Origin: Candidatus Peregrinibacteria bacterium GW2011_GWF2_38_29
GTDB lineage: Bacteria > Patescibacteriota > Gracilibacteria > UBA1369 > UBA12463
Reading direction: 5' to 3'
Length of the DNA stretch: 43,032 nt
Assembly: GCA_000992695.1 (NCBI GenBank)
Contig: LBUS01000017.1
Location: 1-43,032 of the forward strand
Position numbers and translations under genes: made by a program. The notes under the pieces are model-generated. The model made no database searches, was not told the origin of the DNA, and saw only the letters and a program-made list of their open reading frames with translations. This document shows positions 31,504 to 39,179 of the stretch, one piece after another. The stretch's first letter is position 1, and the number at the start of each line of letters is the position of its first letter.

Positions 31504-31516
31504 GTCGCTTCGCGAC
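31504..31516 (-). repeat. GCGAAGC mini-hairpin in the rpsD-rpoA gap
   Basis: On the transcribed strand GTCGC-GAA-GCGAC is a perfect 5-bp stem with a GAA loop around a GCGAAGC core. It lies 31 nt before the rpoA start. Confidence 0.6.
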
Positions 31517-31519
31517 GTG

Positions 31520-32152
31520 CTATTTTGAATAGTATTCAATGATGATGTTTGTTTGAATGCTTTTTTCGAAATCATCTTTATCCGGTTCTGCTACGATTTC
31601 ACCCGTAAGGCTTTTTAAATCTACTTTAATCCATTTTGGTGGATTGAATTTGCTTGCCTTCGCGGTGTCGAATAATTTTGAGCCACGTAATTTTTCTTTT
31701 ATTTCAAATTTTTCACCAATTTTTACGCCATAGCTTGCTGTTGCAACTTTTTTGCCATTTACGTGGCAAAGTCCATGATTTACGATTTGGCGAGCTTGTG
31801 CTCTTGAAGTTGCAAATCCTGCTCTATAAATGACGTTGTCTAAGCGCTTTTCAAGAAGATTTAAGAATGCAATGCCTGTGACGCCTTCTGTTTTAACTGC
31901 AACTTTATAATAATTATGGAATTGTCTTTCATTAAGGCCAAATATGCGCTTTGCCTTCTGTTTTTCACGCATTTGTCTTCCGTATTCTGATTTTCCTCTG
32001 CCTTTTTTAGCTAAAGGACCATGTTGTCCAGGTGCATAATTCTTTTTAACTAAAGCGCATTTTTGGGATTCGCATCTTGCGCCTTTGAGGAATAGTTTTT
32101 CACCTTCTCTTCGGCATAATCTGCAAACTGGTCGTGTTGTAAGTTTTGACAT
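31520..32152 (-). CDS. rpsD: 30S ribosomal protein S4
   Basis: S4, a primary 16S rRNA binder that nucleates the small-subunit body. It has 210 residues. An N-terminal zinc knuckle is present (C10, C13, C27, C32), so this is the zinc-containing form. PGQHGPLAKKGRGKSEYG, the S4 RNA-binding domain (RLDNVIYRAGFATSRAQARQIVNHG) and HVNGKKV are typical. The 99-nt gap before it holds two mini-hairpins; autoregulation by S4 is known in other bacteria but cannot be shown here. Confidence 0.97.
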   Translation of the reverse strand: MSKLTTRPVCRLCRREGEKLFLKGARCESQKCALVKKNYAPGQHGPLAKKGRGKSEYGRQMREKQKAKRIFGLNERQFHNYYKVAVKTEGVTGIAFLNLLEKRLDNVIYRAGFATSRAQARQIVNHGLCHVNGKKVATASYGVKIGEKFEIKEKLRGSKLFDTAKASKFNPPKWIKVDLKSLTGEIVAEPDKDDFEKSIQTNIIIEYYSK

Positions 32153-32184
32153 AATTTAATCGTTTTTACTGAGTTTTATATGGT

Positions 32185-32199
32185 GTTTGCTTTGCAAAC
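32185..32199 (-). repeat. GCAAAGC mini-hairpin in the rpsK-rpsD gap
   Basis: GTTTGC-AAA-GCAAAC on the transcribed strand is a perfect 6-bp stem with an AAA loop. Thirteen of its bases also occur in the hairpin at 15555-15569. Confidence 0.6.
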
Positions 32200-32220
32200 G
32201 GTTTTATTTATATGGAGCTT

Positions 32221-32233
32221 GCTGCTTCGCAGC
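32221..32233 (-). repeat. GCGAAGC mini-hairpin in the rpsK-rpsD gap
   Basis: GCTGC-GAA-GCAGC on the transcribed strand is a perfect 5-bp stem with a GAA loop, 19 nt after the rpsK stop. Confidence 0.6.
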
Positions 32234-32251
32234 GCTTTGAACGGCGTGTGG

Positions 32252-32710
32252 TTAAACTCTACGTGATTTCTTTTGTCTACACCCGTTGTGTGGAATTGGA
32301 GTTAAGTCTGTGATTGTTTCAAGGCTTAATCCTGCGATGTGCAAGCCTCTGATGGCTTGTTCACGTCCCGGGCCAATTCCTCTTACATATACGTTGACTT
32401 TTTCAAGTCCGAATATTTTTGCTTTTCCCGTTGCTGTTTCTGCTGCAACTTGTGCCGCGTATGGAGTCGATTTTCTTGCGCCTTTGAATCCACAAGATCC
32501 TGCGCTTGACCATGCAATCGTTTCTCCTGTTGTATCTGTAAGCGTGATGATTGTGTTGTTAAATCCGGCATGAACATATGCATTTCCGGCAACTACACTT
32601 CGTCTTTTGCTTTTTGCTTTTTTAGGAGCGGCTTTTTTTGCTTTTACTTTTTCCGCTTTGGCTTGTTTTTCTTGTTTTTCGCCTGTTTTCTGTGTTTTTT
32701 CTTCTGTCAT
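32252..32710 (-). CDS. rpsK: 30S ribosomal protein S11
   Basis: S11 of the small-subunit platform, close to the mRNA exit. It has 152 residues, longer than the usual ~128, because of a Lys/Ala/Glu-rich N-terminal extension of about 35 residues. The core is intact: [51 protein letters not shown] and the C-terminal [15 protein letters not shown]. rpsM lies 12 nt upstream. Confidence 0.97.
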   Translation of the reverse strand: MTEEKTQKTGEKQEKQAKAEKVKAKKAAPKKAKSKRRSVVAGNAYVHAGFNNTIITLTDTTGETIAWSSAGSCGFKGARKSTPYAAQVAAETATGKAKIFGLEKVNVYVRGIGPGREQAIRGLHIAGLSLETITDLTPIPHNGCRQKKSRRV

Positions 32711-32722
32711 ATGTTATTTATA

Positions 32723-33094
32723 TTACTTTGTTACCATTTTTTTATTTGCAACTGTCTTCCTCTTTCCTTTTCTTGTGCGGGCATTTTTGCGTGTTCTTTG
32801 GCCTCTTACCGGTAAACCTCTTCTGTGACGGAAGCCTCTATATGAACCTGCATCAACCAATCTTTTAATATTTCCTTGAATGTGTCTTTTTAACTCACCT
32901 TCAGTTAAGACTTTTGAAATGCTGTCTCTGAGTCTGTTTAAATCGATTTCTGTTAATTCGTCGGCTTTTGTATCGATGTTGATGTTTAGATCATTTAACA
33001 TCTTTCTGCTTAATGATCTTCCGATGCCGTAAACATACGTTAGTGCGATTTCGATTCTTTTGTTGGGTAAATTGACACCCGCTATTCTTGCCAT
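32723..33094 (-). CDS. rpsM: 30S ribosomal protein S13
   Basis: S13 of the small-subunit head, which bridges to L5 in the large subunit and contacts tRNA. It has 123 residues. It opens [25 protein letters not shown] and ends with [18 protein letters not shown], both invariant features. It follows rpmJ by 18 nt and precedes rpsK by 12 nt in the standard order. Confidence 0.97.
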   Translation of the reverse strand: MARIAGVNLPNKRIEIALTYVYGIGRSLSRKMLNDLNINIDTKADELTEIDLNRLRDSISKVLTEGELKRHIQGNIKRLVDAGSYRGFRHRRGLPVRGQRTRKNARTRKGKRKTVANKKMVTK

Positions 33095-33112
33095 GTGTTA
33101 ATAAGTTAAATG

Positions 33113-33205
33113 TTAACCTTGTCTTTGCTTATGTTTTTTAGTTGAGCAGATTACTCTTACAACGCCTTTGCGTTTGATTGGTTTTACAGATGCTCGTACT
33201 TTCAT
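33113..33205 (-). CDS. rpmJ: 50S ribosomal protein L36, unusually short
   Basis: It encodes 30 residues, where bacterial L36 usually has 37-38. It starts [10 protein letters not shown] and ends [19 protein letters not shown], both clearly L36, and sits in the normal place between infA and rpsM. Compared with normal L36 the seven residues after KPI, which hold the first zinc pair (CxxC), are missing. Cys20 and His25, the partner ligands, remain. The loss is in frame (21 nt), so a protein could be made but could not form the usual zinc site. Confidence 0.88.
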   Translation of the reverse strand: MKVRASVKPIKRKGVVRVICSTKKHKQRQG

Positions 33206-33221
33206 AGTTATTTTTTGTTGT

Positions 33222-33236
33222 GTCGCCTTTGGCAAC
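33222..33236 (-). repeat. Small hairpin in the infA-rpmJ gap
   Basis: On the transcribed strand GTTGCC-AAA-GGCGAC forms a 6-bp stem with one G-U pair and an AAA loop. It is of the same build as the mini-hairpins further along the operon. Confidence 0.5.
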
Positions 33237-33238
33237 TT

Positions 33239-33478
33239 TTATTTATGTCTGAATACAATTCTTCCTTTTGTTAGCTCGTAAATGCTAAGCTCTATAGTCA
33301 CTCTGTCTCCCGGCAAGATGCGAATAAAATTCATTCTCATCTTTCCAGATAGGTGAGCCTCTACTATGTTATTTATGATGTGTGGATATTTTTCGTCCGT
33401 AAGCTTTACTTTGAATTTTGTTCCCGGAAGAGCTTCCGTAACTTCGCCTAGAACTTCTATAACGTCATCTTTAGCCAT
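33239..33478 (-). CDS. infA: Translation initiation factor IF-1
   Basis: A small OB-fold factor that occupies the ribosomal A site during initiation. It has 79 residues, against the usual 72, because of a short insertion (EKYPHIINN) in the first half. [34 protein letters not shown] and the closing KGRIVFRHK are typical. A promoter lies in the 141-nt gap upstream, so infA probably also begins its own transcript into the alpha genes. Confidence 0.96.
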   Translation of the reverse strand: MAKDDVIEVLGEVTEALPGTKFKVKLTDEKYPHIINNIVEAHLSGKMRMNFIRILPGDRVTIELSIYELTKGRIVFRHK

Positions 33479-33536
33479 AGTTTAAGCTGTGTTCTTCAAT
33501 TGTAATGACCATTGCTTTGGTCTGAAGAGCGATAAG

Positions 33537-33565
33537 ATTTTATACTACACAATTTAATGTCGCAA
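33537..33565 (-). promoter_or_regulatory. Possible internal promoter ahead of infA
   Basis: On the minus strand TTGCGA (33565-33560) and TAAAAT (33542-33537) are 17 nt apart, inside the widest gap of the ribosomal cluster. The infA start is about 58 nt downstream. Confidence 0.45.
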
Positions 33566-33619
33566 TATCTTTTTGTCAATTTATGTAAATTCACTTGCGT
33601 AGTATTCAGTTTTATTGTC

Positions 33620-34405
33620 TTATATCTTATAATATATTGGGTCCATTTCCGGGCGTTTTGTGATTATTTCGCATCCGTTAGCCACAACTGCGAGAGTGTG
33701 TTCAACTTGAGACGACATACTCCCGTCGCGCGTTACGATTGTCCACTTATCCGACTTCACTTTTATTTTATTGCTTCCGTTTGTATATATCGGTTCTATT
33801 GCGAGCGTCATGCCTTCTTTTAGCGTTACATCTTCCATGTGTGGATCTACATAATTTAAAACCATTGGATCTTCATGTAAGAATCTTCCAACTCCATGTC
33901 CCGTTAAATCATGAACAGGGGAGTAGTTGTATTGTTTTAAAGTTGATTCTATCACTTCGCTTAATTCTGATAATTTTATTCCTGGCCTTATAATTGAAAT
34001 TACTTTATATAAAGCTTCTTCGCCGGCTGTTAAAAAGTTTTTCATTTCTGATGAAATTTTTCCAACACCAACTGCGATTGCAGAATCTGTATGTAAATTT
34101 TTATGAAAAACTCCCGCATCAACACTTACAATATCTCCTTCTTTTAAAAATTTATTTGCACTTGGAATTCCGTGTACCACTTCATCGTTTACGGATACGC
34201 AAATTGAAGAAGGATAGCCTTTATATCCTAAAAAAGATGGTTTTACATGAAACCTTTGGAATAATTTATCCGCTCTTTCTTCTATGTCTTTAGTTGTCAT
34301 TCCCGGAACAATGTGCGCTCTTAATTCGTCGAGTATAAGGCCTAAGATTTGGCCTCCTTCTTTCATGTCTTCGATTTCTTGTTTTGTTTTAATTAGGATT
34401 CTCAT
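33620..34405 (-). CDS. map: Methionine aminopeptidase, type I
   Basis: Removes the initiator methionine from nascent proteins. It has 261 residues. The five metal ligands are all visible: D96 (VSVDAG), D107 (TDSA), H170 (GHGVG), E204 (AIEP) and E235 (VEHT), with H78 and H177 in the active site. It lies between adk and infA, the order known from many Gram-positive bacteria. Confidence 0.97.
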   Translation of the reverse strand: MRILIKTKQEIEDMKEGGQILGLILDELRAHIVPGMTTKDIEERADKLFQRFHVKPSFLGYKGYPSSICVSVNDEVVHGIPSANKFLKEGDIVSVDAGVFHKNLHTDSAIAVGVGKISSEMKNFLTAGEEALYKVISIIRPGIKLSELSEVIESTLKQYNYSPVHDLTGHGVGRFLHEDPMVLNYVDPHMEDVTLKEGMTLAIEPIYTNGSNKIKVKSDKWTIVTRDGSMSSQVEHTLAVVANGCEIITKRPEMDPIYYKI

Positions 34406-34425
34406 TGTTTTTAAATGCGTAGCGT

Positions 34426-35070
34426 TTAAGATGATTTGACTAAAAACATTTCCACTTTTTCCATCATTGATTCTGTAACTTTATCGATTGGCGGAAGTGC
34501 ATCAACTTTTATTATTATATTTTTGCTTTCATAAGCTGAAATGATTGGCATTGTTTCCGTGAAGAATGTGTTTATGCGATTTTCAATGCTTGCAATATTG
34601 TCATCTGCGCGAGTTATTAGTTCTCCTCCACATGTGCATGTTGCGTTTGTATACGCGGCTGGGTAAATTGTTTTGCAGACTTTGCACATGCGTCTTGTTG
34701 TAAGACGTCTTACGGCTTCTTCTTTGGATAATTCAAAGTATACGCCGGCAAATTGTCTGTTTGATTTTTCCATTAAAGCATTAAATTGCTCAGCTTGTTC
34801 GAGTGATCTTGGAATTCCATCAAAAAGAACGTCTGTATTTTCAGGAATATTTTTTATGAAATTTTCTATAATTTCCATTATTACGTTTGTTGGAACGAGA
34901 TGTCCGGCTTCAATTATGCTTTTTATTTTTTTACCAAGTTCAGAGTCTTCTTGAGCTAAAATTCTTAATTGTCCTCCCATTTCAAAGATTTTGAGATTAA
35001 ATTTCTCGGCTAAAAATTTGCTCTGCGTTCCTTTGCCAGAGCCTTGAATTCCAAAGAGTACGAAGTCCAT
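34426..35070 (-). CDS. adk: Adenylate kinase
   Basis: Interconverts ATP, AMP and ADP. It has 214 residues. The P-loop is GIQGSGKGTQ (K13), the AMP-binding DGIPRSLEQA is present, and the LID carries four Cys (C129, C132, C145, C147), so it is a zinc-type LID. The LID motif has RADD. It starts 60 nt after secY in a gap full of ATTATCA repeats and is followed by map after 20 nt. Confidence 0.97.
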   Translation of the reverse strand: MDFVLFGIQGSGKGTQSKFLAEKFNLKIFEMGGQLRILAQEDSELGKKIKSIIEAGHLVPTNVIMEIIENFIKNIPENTDVLFDGIPRSLEQAEQFNALMEKSNRQFAGVYFELSKEEAVRRLTTRRMCKVCKTIYPAAYTNATCTCGGELITRADDNIASIENRINTFFTETMPIISAYESKNIIIKVDALPPIDKVTESMMEKVEMFLVKSS

Positions 35071-35080
35071 ATTGTTTTAA

Positions 35081-35129
35081 ATTATCAATTATCAATAATC
35101 AATTATCAAACGATTTTCAATTATCAATT
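35081..35129. repeat. Intergenic ATTATCA heptamer repeat (secY-adk)
   Basis: Seven-base units (AATTATC, AATAATC, AATTATC, ATTTTCA) fill nearly the whole 60-nt gap. They are of the same type as the repeat between pyrE and pyrF. Confidence 0.65.
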
Positions 35130-35130
35130 T

Positions 35131-36429
35131 CTAGTAGAACTTTTTGTAATCGTGCATCACGAGTTGAGTGTTGATTTGTCTTACGAGTTCAAGGACAACA
35201 CCTGCGACGATGATGATACCGGCACCACTCAAAAGCATTTGTACTGCGCCGAATTGCATATTCGTGAATATTTTTTGCATGATGAGAGGGAATACTGCTA
35301 CAAATCCTATGAATAAACCTCCGTATAGATTTAAGTAGCTTGAAACTTTTGCAATATATTCCGCTGTTTGTTTGCCAGGCCTGATTCCCGGAATATATCC
35401 TCCACGTTTTTGAATATTTTCTGCGACTTGATCAGGTTTGAAAGTTATTCCAACGTAGAAATATGTGAATCCGATGATGAGCATGAAATACAAAATTAAA
35501 TAAGGAATTCCTTGCATAGTGAACGCTGAGCCGAGGAATGCAGCAAAGCTTCTAAGCCATCCTGACGTTGCATTTTGCATTAATTGTGAAAGAAGTGTTG
35601 GCAATGAAACTATCGATACCGCAAAGATGATTGGGATCATGCCAGCCTGATTTACTCTTATTGGAAGAACTGATTGTTCTGCTCTTGCATGTGTGTGTTG
35701 ACCTGTATACGTGATTGGAATTCTTCGTACGGCATCTGTGAAGATGATAACAAGAATTGTCATGATTATTGTTATGAGTAACGTGATTACAAATGGTACG
35801 AGCTTATCCGGGTTTGCTTGTGCTTGAAATAAGTTTTGCGCAACCATTGGTGGAATTGCCGTGATGATGTTGATGAAGATCAAGATTGATATACCGTTTC
35901 CGATTCCATATTCTGAAATAAGTTCACCGAGCCACATTGCAAGAACTGTTCCCGCTGTGATCGTGAGCATTATAGGTAAGATGATTGATGGATTTGATAA
36001 ATTTTCTACAATTGGAACCTGGGATTGTGAATTTAAAAGAGCAATCATTCCATATGATTGTAAAAATCCTAAAGGTAATGCCAACCAGCGTGTATATTGG
36101 TTGATTTTTCTATGTCCTTGTTCGCCTTCTTTTGAAAGATTTTCAAGTTTTGGGATAACAACCGTCATCAATTGTACGATGATGGATGCATTGATATAAG
36201 GAGAAAGACCCATCAACATAATTGAGAAGTTTTCTGCGCTTCCACCTGTTAACATGCTGAATGCGCCAAATATTTGGCTTTTGCTGAATATGGCTTTTAT
36301 GGCTTCCAGATTTGCTCCCGGAATGCTGATTTGAGCAGCCATTCTATATAGCGCTAAAATTAATAGGGTTAAAAGAATCTTATTTCGGAGATCCTTCGAA
36401 TTCCAAATTTGAACCAGGTATTGCAACAT
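35131..36429 (-). CDS. secY: Protein translocase subunit SecY
   Basis: Channel subunit of the Sec translocon in the cytoplasmic membrane, 432 residues with ten expected membrane segments. MLQYLVQIWNSKDLRNKILLT at the N-terminus, the plug/TM2 region (GLSPYINASIIVQL), GIGNGISILIFINI and the cytoplasmic loops (KQTAEYIAKVSSYL) are typical. It follows rplO by 3 nt. Confidence 0.97.
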   Translation of the reverse strand: MLQYLVQIWNSKDLRNKILLTLLILALYRMAAQISIPGANLEAIKAIFSKSQIFGAFSMLTGGSAENFSIMLMGLSPYINASIIVQLMTVVIPKLENLSKEGEQGHRKINQYTRWLALPLGFLQSYGMIALLNSQSQVPIVENLSNPSIILPIMLTITAGTVLAMWLGELISEYGIGNGISILIFINIITAIPPMVAQNLFQAQANPDKLVPFVITLLITIIMTILVIIFTDAVRRIPITYTGQHTHARAEQSVLPIRVNQAGMIPIIFAVSIVSLPTLLSQLMQNATSGWLRSFAAFLGSAFTMQGIPYLILYFMLIIGFTYFYVGITFKPDQVAENIQKRGGYIPGIRPGKQTAEYIAKVSSYLNLYGGLFIGFVAVFPLIMQKIFTNMQFGAVQMLLSGAGIIIVAGVVLELVRQINTQLVMHDYKKFY

Positions 36430-36432
36430 TTT

Positions 36433-36882
36433 TTATTTTTTTACAAAAATTTCAACTGTTCCGCCTGCTTTTTTAATTTTCTCTTCTGCTGATTTTGATA
36501 TTTTATCTACTTTAACCGTGAGTTTTTTCTTAAGTTCTCCTTTTCCAAGAAGTTTTACAGGCATTGATTTTCTTCTTGTGATGTTTTTTTCAGAGAGAGA
36601 AATGATATCTACAGTATCTCCGTCCGAGAAACGTTTTTCAAGTGTATCTACATTTACAATTTGATATTCGGTTTGTGAGGTGCTTTTAAAGCCGCTCAAT
36701 TTTGGCATTCTTCTTAGAAGGGGAGTTTGTCCACCTTCAAAACCTCGGCGAACACCACCGCCCGTTCTTTGATTTTGACCATTCATTCCGCGTCCGGAGT
36801 AGTTACCGTGACCTGAGCTGTTACCACGTCCTACGCGCTTTCTTTTTTTCTTAAAATTTCCTGATAGATTGAGTAAACTCAT
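36433..36882 (-). CDS. rplO: 50S ribosomal protein L15
   Basis: L15, a late-assembly large-subunit protein, 149 residues. The Gly/Arg-rich N-terminus (KRVGRGNSSGHGNYSGRGMNGQ) and GFEGGQTPLLRRMPK are intact; KLLGKGELKKKLTVKV ends the core. It follows rpsE directly with a 12-nt gap; the rpmD gene normally found between them is absent. Confidence 0.96.
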   Translation of the reverse strand: MSLLNLSGNFKKKRKRVGRGNSSGHGNYSGRGMNGQNQRTGGGVRRGFEGGQTPLLRRMPKLSGFKSTSQTEYQIVNVDTLEKRFSDGDTVDIISLSEKNITRRKSMPVKLLGKGELKKKLTVKVDKISKSAEEKIKKAGGTVEIFVKK

Positions 36883-36894
36883 GTTTCTGAATTG

Positions 36895-37464
36895 TTATTT
36901 TTTAGGTTTGCTTTCTTTTTTAACTTCTACCTTTGGTTCAGTTTCGGCCTTTGCCGGCTGAGCTATTGGTTTTTCTTTTGCAGGCGCAGCTTGTCTTGCT
37001 CTTAATGACTGGAGTGCTTCGATTGTTGCGTATGCATTATTTAATTTATTTGTTGAGCCAAAACATTTTGAGAGCATGTTCTTGATTCCTGCGAGTTCGG
37101 CAATCTTTTTTACCGAGCCTCCGGCAATAACTCCCGTACCGGGTCCTGCAGGCATGAGATAGATTCTTGCGCTGTTGAATTTTACTTTTACGTCGTGTGG
37201 GATTGTATCTTTGAATATTGCGACGTTGAATAAATTCTTTTTCGCTTGTAAGATTGCTTTTTGAATTGAGATTGAGACTTCTGTGGCTTTTCCTGTTCCA
37301 AGTCCGATTCTGCCTTTTCTATTGCCGATAACTACCGTTGCTCGGAATCTCATTCTTCTACCACCTGCAACAACACGTGTAACACGGCTTAATTCAAGAA
37401 CTTCTTCTTCAAATTCTTTTACTTCTTGACCGCGTGGTCCCCCTCTATGTGCGTTTCGAGCCAT
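36895..37464 (-). CDS. rpsE: 30S ribosomal protein S5
   Basis: S5, involved in decoding accuracy and mRNA unwinding at the entry channel. It has 189 residues. FEEEVLELSRVTRVVAGGRRMRF, VVIGNRKGRIGLGTGKA and PAGPGTGVIAGGSVKKIAELAGI are typical. The last ~35 residues are a Pro/Ala/Lys-rich tail not found in most bacteria. The 56-nt gap upstream to rplR shows nothing clear. Confidence 0.97.
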   Translation of the reverse strand: MARNAHRGGPRGQEVKEFEEEVLELSRVTRVVAGGRRMRFRATVVIGNRKGRIGLGTGKATEVSISIQKAILQAKKNLFNVAIFKDTIPHDVKVKFNSARIYLMPAGPGTGVIAGGSVKKIAELAGIKNMLSKCFGSTNKLNNAYATIEALQSLRARQAAPAKEKPIAQPAKAETEPKVEVKKESKPKK

Positions 37465-37520
37465 TTTGTTTAATTAGTTATTGTTATTATTTGTCCTTTG
37501 GAACAATTTGGATTTTGTTA

Positions 37521-37865
37521 TTAAAACTTTAGTCCGCCTTCTCTGGCGCCTTCTGCCATTGATTTTACTCTACCGTGGTATTTGTATCCAGCTCTATCGA
37601 AAACACATTCGTTTATTCCTTTTTCAATTGCTTTTTTTGCGAGTTCCATGCCGACTTTTTTCGCTCCATCAGCTTTTTTTACTGATTTTTCTTTCATATT
37701 TCCGGCGCTTACGATTGTTTTCTTGCCTTCATCGTCAACGAGTTGAGCGTATGTATATTTATTGCTTCTGAATATAACTAGTCTTGGGCATTTTTCCGTA
37801 CCTCTTATTTTTTTTGAGATTCTTAAGTGTCTTACTTTTCTTGCTTCAATTTTAGTAGTTGTCAT
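37521..37865 (-). CDS. rplR: 50S ribosomal protein L18
   Basis: L18 binds 5S rRNA with L5. It has 114 residues. RKVRHLRISKKIRGTEKCPRL, VFRSNKYTYAQLVDD and the C-terminal FDRAGYKYHGRVKSMAEGAREGGLKF are standard. It lies between rplF and rpsE as expected. Confidence 0.96.
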   Translation of the reverse strand: MTTTKIEARKVRHLRISKKIRGTEKCPRLVIFRSNKYTYAQLVDDEGKKTIVSAGNMKEKSVKKADGAKKVGMELAKKAIEKGINECVFDRAGYKYHGRVKSMAEGAREGGLKF

Positions 37866-37898
37866 TGTGATTTATTGATTTATTATTTGATTTGCGCC

Positions 37899-38456
37899 CT
37901 ACTTTGCTCCACCGCTTGCGCCTGCGACTGTTTTACCGGCTTTTTTCTTGATGATTTCACCTTCATAACGGATACCTTTTCCTTTATATGGTTCAGGTTT
38001 TTTGAGGCTTCTTAATTTTGCGGCAAATTCACCAACTAATTGCTTATCAAAACCTTTTATTGAGATAATGTTTTTCTTTTCTTTATCAATGTCGATGACT
38101 AATCCTTCCGGTGTTTTTACGTTTACCGGATGAGAGAAGCCAAGGCTTAATTCAAGGTCTTTTCCTTTCAATATGGCTTTAAAACCAACTCCTTGAACGT
38201 CCATTTTTTTCTCAAATCCCTTTGTAACACCTTCTATCATGTTTGATAAAAGAGTTCTGATTGTTCCATGAAGATTTTTGAATGTATCACTTTTTCTCGT
38301 TACCGTAATTACTCCGTCTTTTACTTCGAGCTCTATTCCAAATGGAATATTAAGTGAAAGTTCGTTTTTTGCTCCTTTAATTTTTACGAGCGATCCCGTA
38401 ACTTGTACTGTTACTCCTTGTGGTATCTGGACTGGTTTTTTTCCTATTCGTGACAT
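37899..38456 (-). CDS. rplF: 50S ribosomal protein L6
   Basis: L6, near the sarcin-ricin loop and factor-binding site. It has 185 residues. MSRIGKKPVQIPQGVTVQV opens it. The second domain contains LGFSHPVNVKTPEGL, and the 23S-binding signature reads PEPYKGKGIRYEGEIIKKKAGK. It follows rpsH after 61 nt, with an ATTATCA repeat in the gap. Confidence 0.97.
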   Translation of the reverse strand: MSRIGKKPVQIPQGVTVQVTGSLVKIKGAKNELSLNIPFGIELEVKDGVITVTRKSDTFKNLHGTIRTLLSNMIEGVTKGFEKKMDVQGVGFKAILKGKDLELSLGFSHPVNVKTPEGLVIDIDKEKKNIISIKGFDKQLVGEFAAKLRSLKKPEPYKGKGIRYEGEIIKKKAGKTVAGASGGAK

Positions 38457-38475
38457 AATGGTTTTAATTTACATT

Positions 38476-38497
38476 TTACAATTATCAATTATCAAAC
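38476..38497. repeat. Short ATTATCA repeat (rpsH-rplF gap)
   Basis: Three units (TTACAAT, TATCAAT, TATCAAA) of the same heptamer class as at 16351-16400 and 35081-35129. Confidence 0.5.
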
Positions 38498-38517
38498 TTT
38501 ATTGTTTTTCGCTAGTG

Positions 38518-38901
38518 TTAGCGGATTTCACATAATAATTCTCCACCAATGTTAAGTTTTCTAGCTTCTTCACCAGTCATAACGCCTTTTGATGTTGATA
38601 TGATGGCGATTCCAAAGCCGCTTTTGACTTTTTTAATTTCGTCTTTTCCGACATATATTCTTTGTCCAAGCTTGCTTATTCTTTTTACTGATAATTCGTG
38701 AGCTCCTTCTTTTAATGTTATTTTGAGCTCAGGAAACTGTTTGTCTGATATTTTTTCCACTTTTTCGACAAAGCCATGTTTTGCAATGATGTTTGCCATG
38801 TTCTCTTTGATTTTTGAATATGGAACATTTACAGTGCTGTGTCGCGCTTTCATTGCGTTTTTTATTCTGATCAATAAGTCTGCTATTGGGTCTGTGTGCA
38901 T
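38518..38901 (-). CDS. rpsH: 30S ribosomal protein S8
   Basis: S8 binds the central domain of 16S rRNA. It has 127 residues. MHTDPIADLLIRIKNA and the C-terminal GFGIAIISTSKGVMTGEEARKLNIGGELLCEI are hallmark sequences. It follows rpsN by 14 nt. Confidence 0.97.
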   Translation of the reverse strand: MHTDPIADLLIRIKNAMKARHSTVNVPYSKIKENMANIIAKHGFVEKVEKISDKQFPELKITLKEGAHELSVKRISKLGQRIYVGKDEIKKVKSGFGIAIISTSKGVMTGEEARKLNIGGELLCEIR

Positions 38902-38915
38902 ATTATTTATTTATG

Positions 38916-39140
38916 TTACCAAGATGATTTTTTAATACCCGGGAGTGCTCCTTTGCTTGCATGTTCTCTAAAGCAAATTCTGCACATTTCGAATTTTCCC
39001 ATATATGAACCTACTCTTCCGCATAACTTGCATCGATTGTATACGCGTGTTGGGAACTTTGGCTTTTTGCCGGCTTCCAAGGCTTTCATTAATGCCTTTT
39101 GTCCTCTTATCGTTTTTACTTTTAGTGCTGTTCTTGCCAT
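38916..39140 (-). CDS. rpsN: 30S ribosomal protein S14, zinc-binding type
   Basis: S14 of the small-subunit head, 74 residues. It is the zinc (type Z) form: C37-x2-C40 and C53-x2-C56, with the closing [22 protein letters not shown]. Type Z S14 is normally about 61 residues; the extra ones form a longer basic N-terminus. It follows rplE by 39 nt. Confidence 0.97.
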   Translation of the reverse strand: MARTALKVKTIRGQKALMKALEAGKKPKFPTRVYNRCKLCGRVGSYMGKFEMCRICFREHASKGALPGIKKSSW

Positions 39141-39179
39141 TTTATTATGTTATTTTTACTTTATTACTTTATCATTTGT

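Noticed and set aside
32570-32868. Plus-strand frames opposite rpsK and rpsM with hydrophobic Phe/Leu/Cys-rich text
   Set aside because: They are the antisense of Lys/Arg/Glu-rich ribosomal proteins and only look like membrane proteins.
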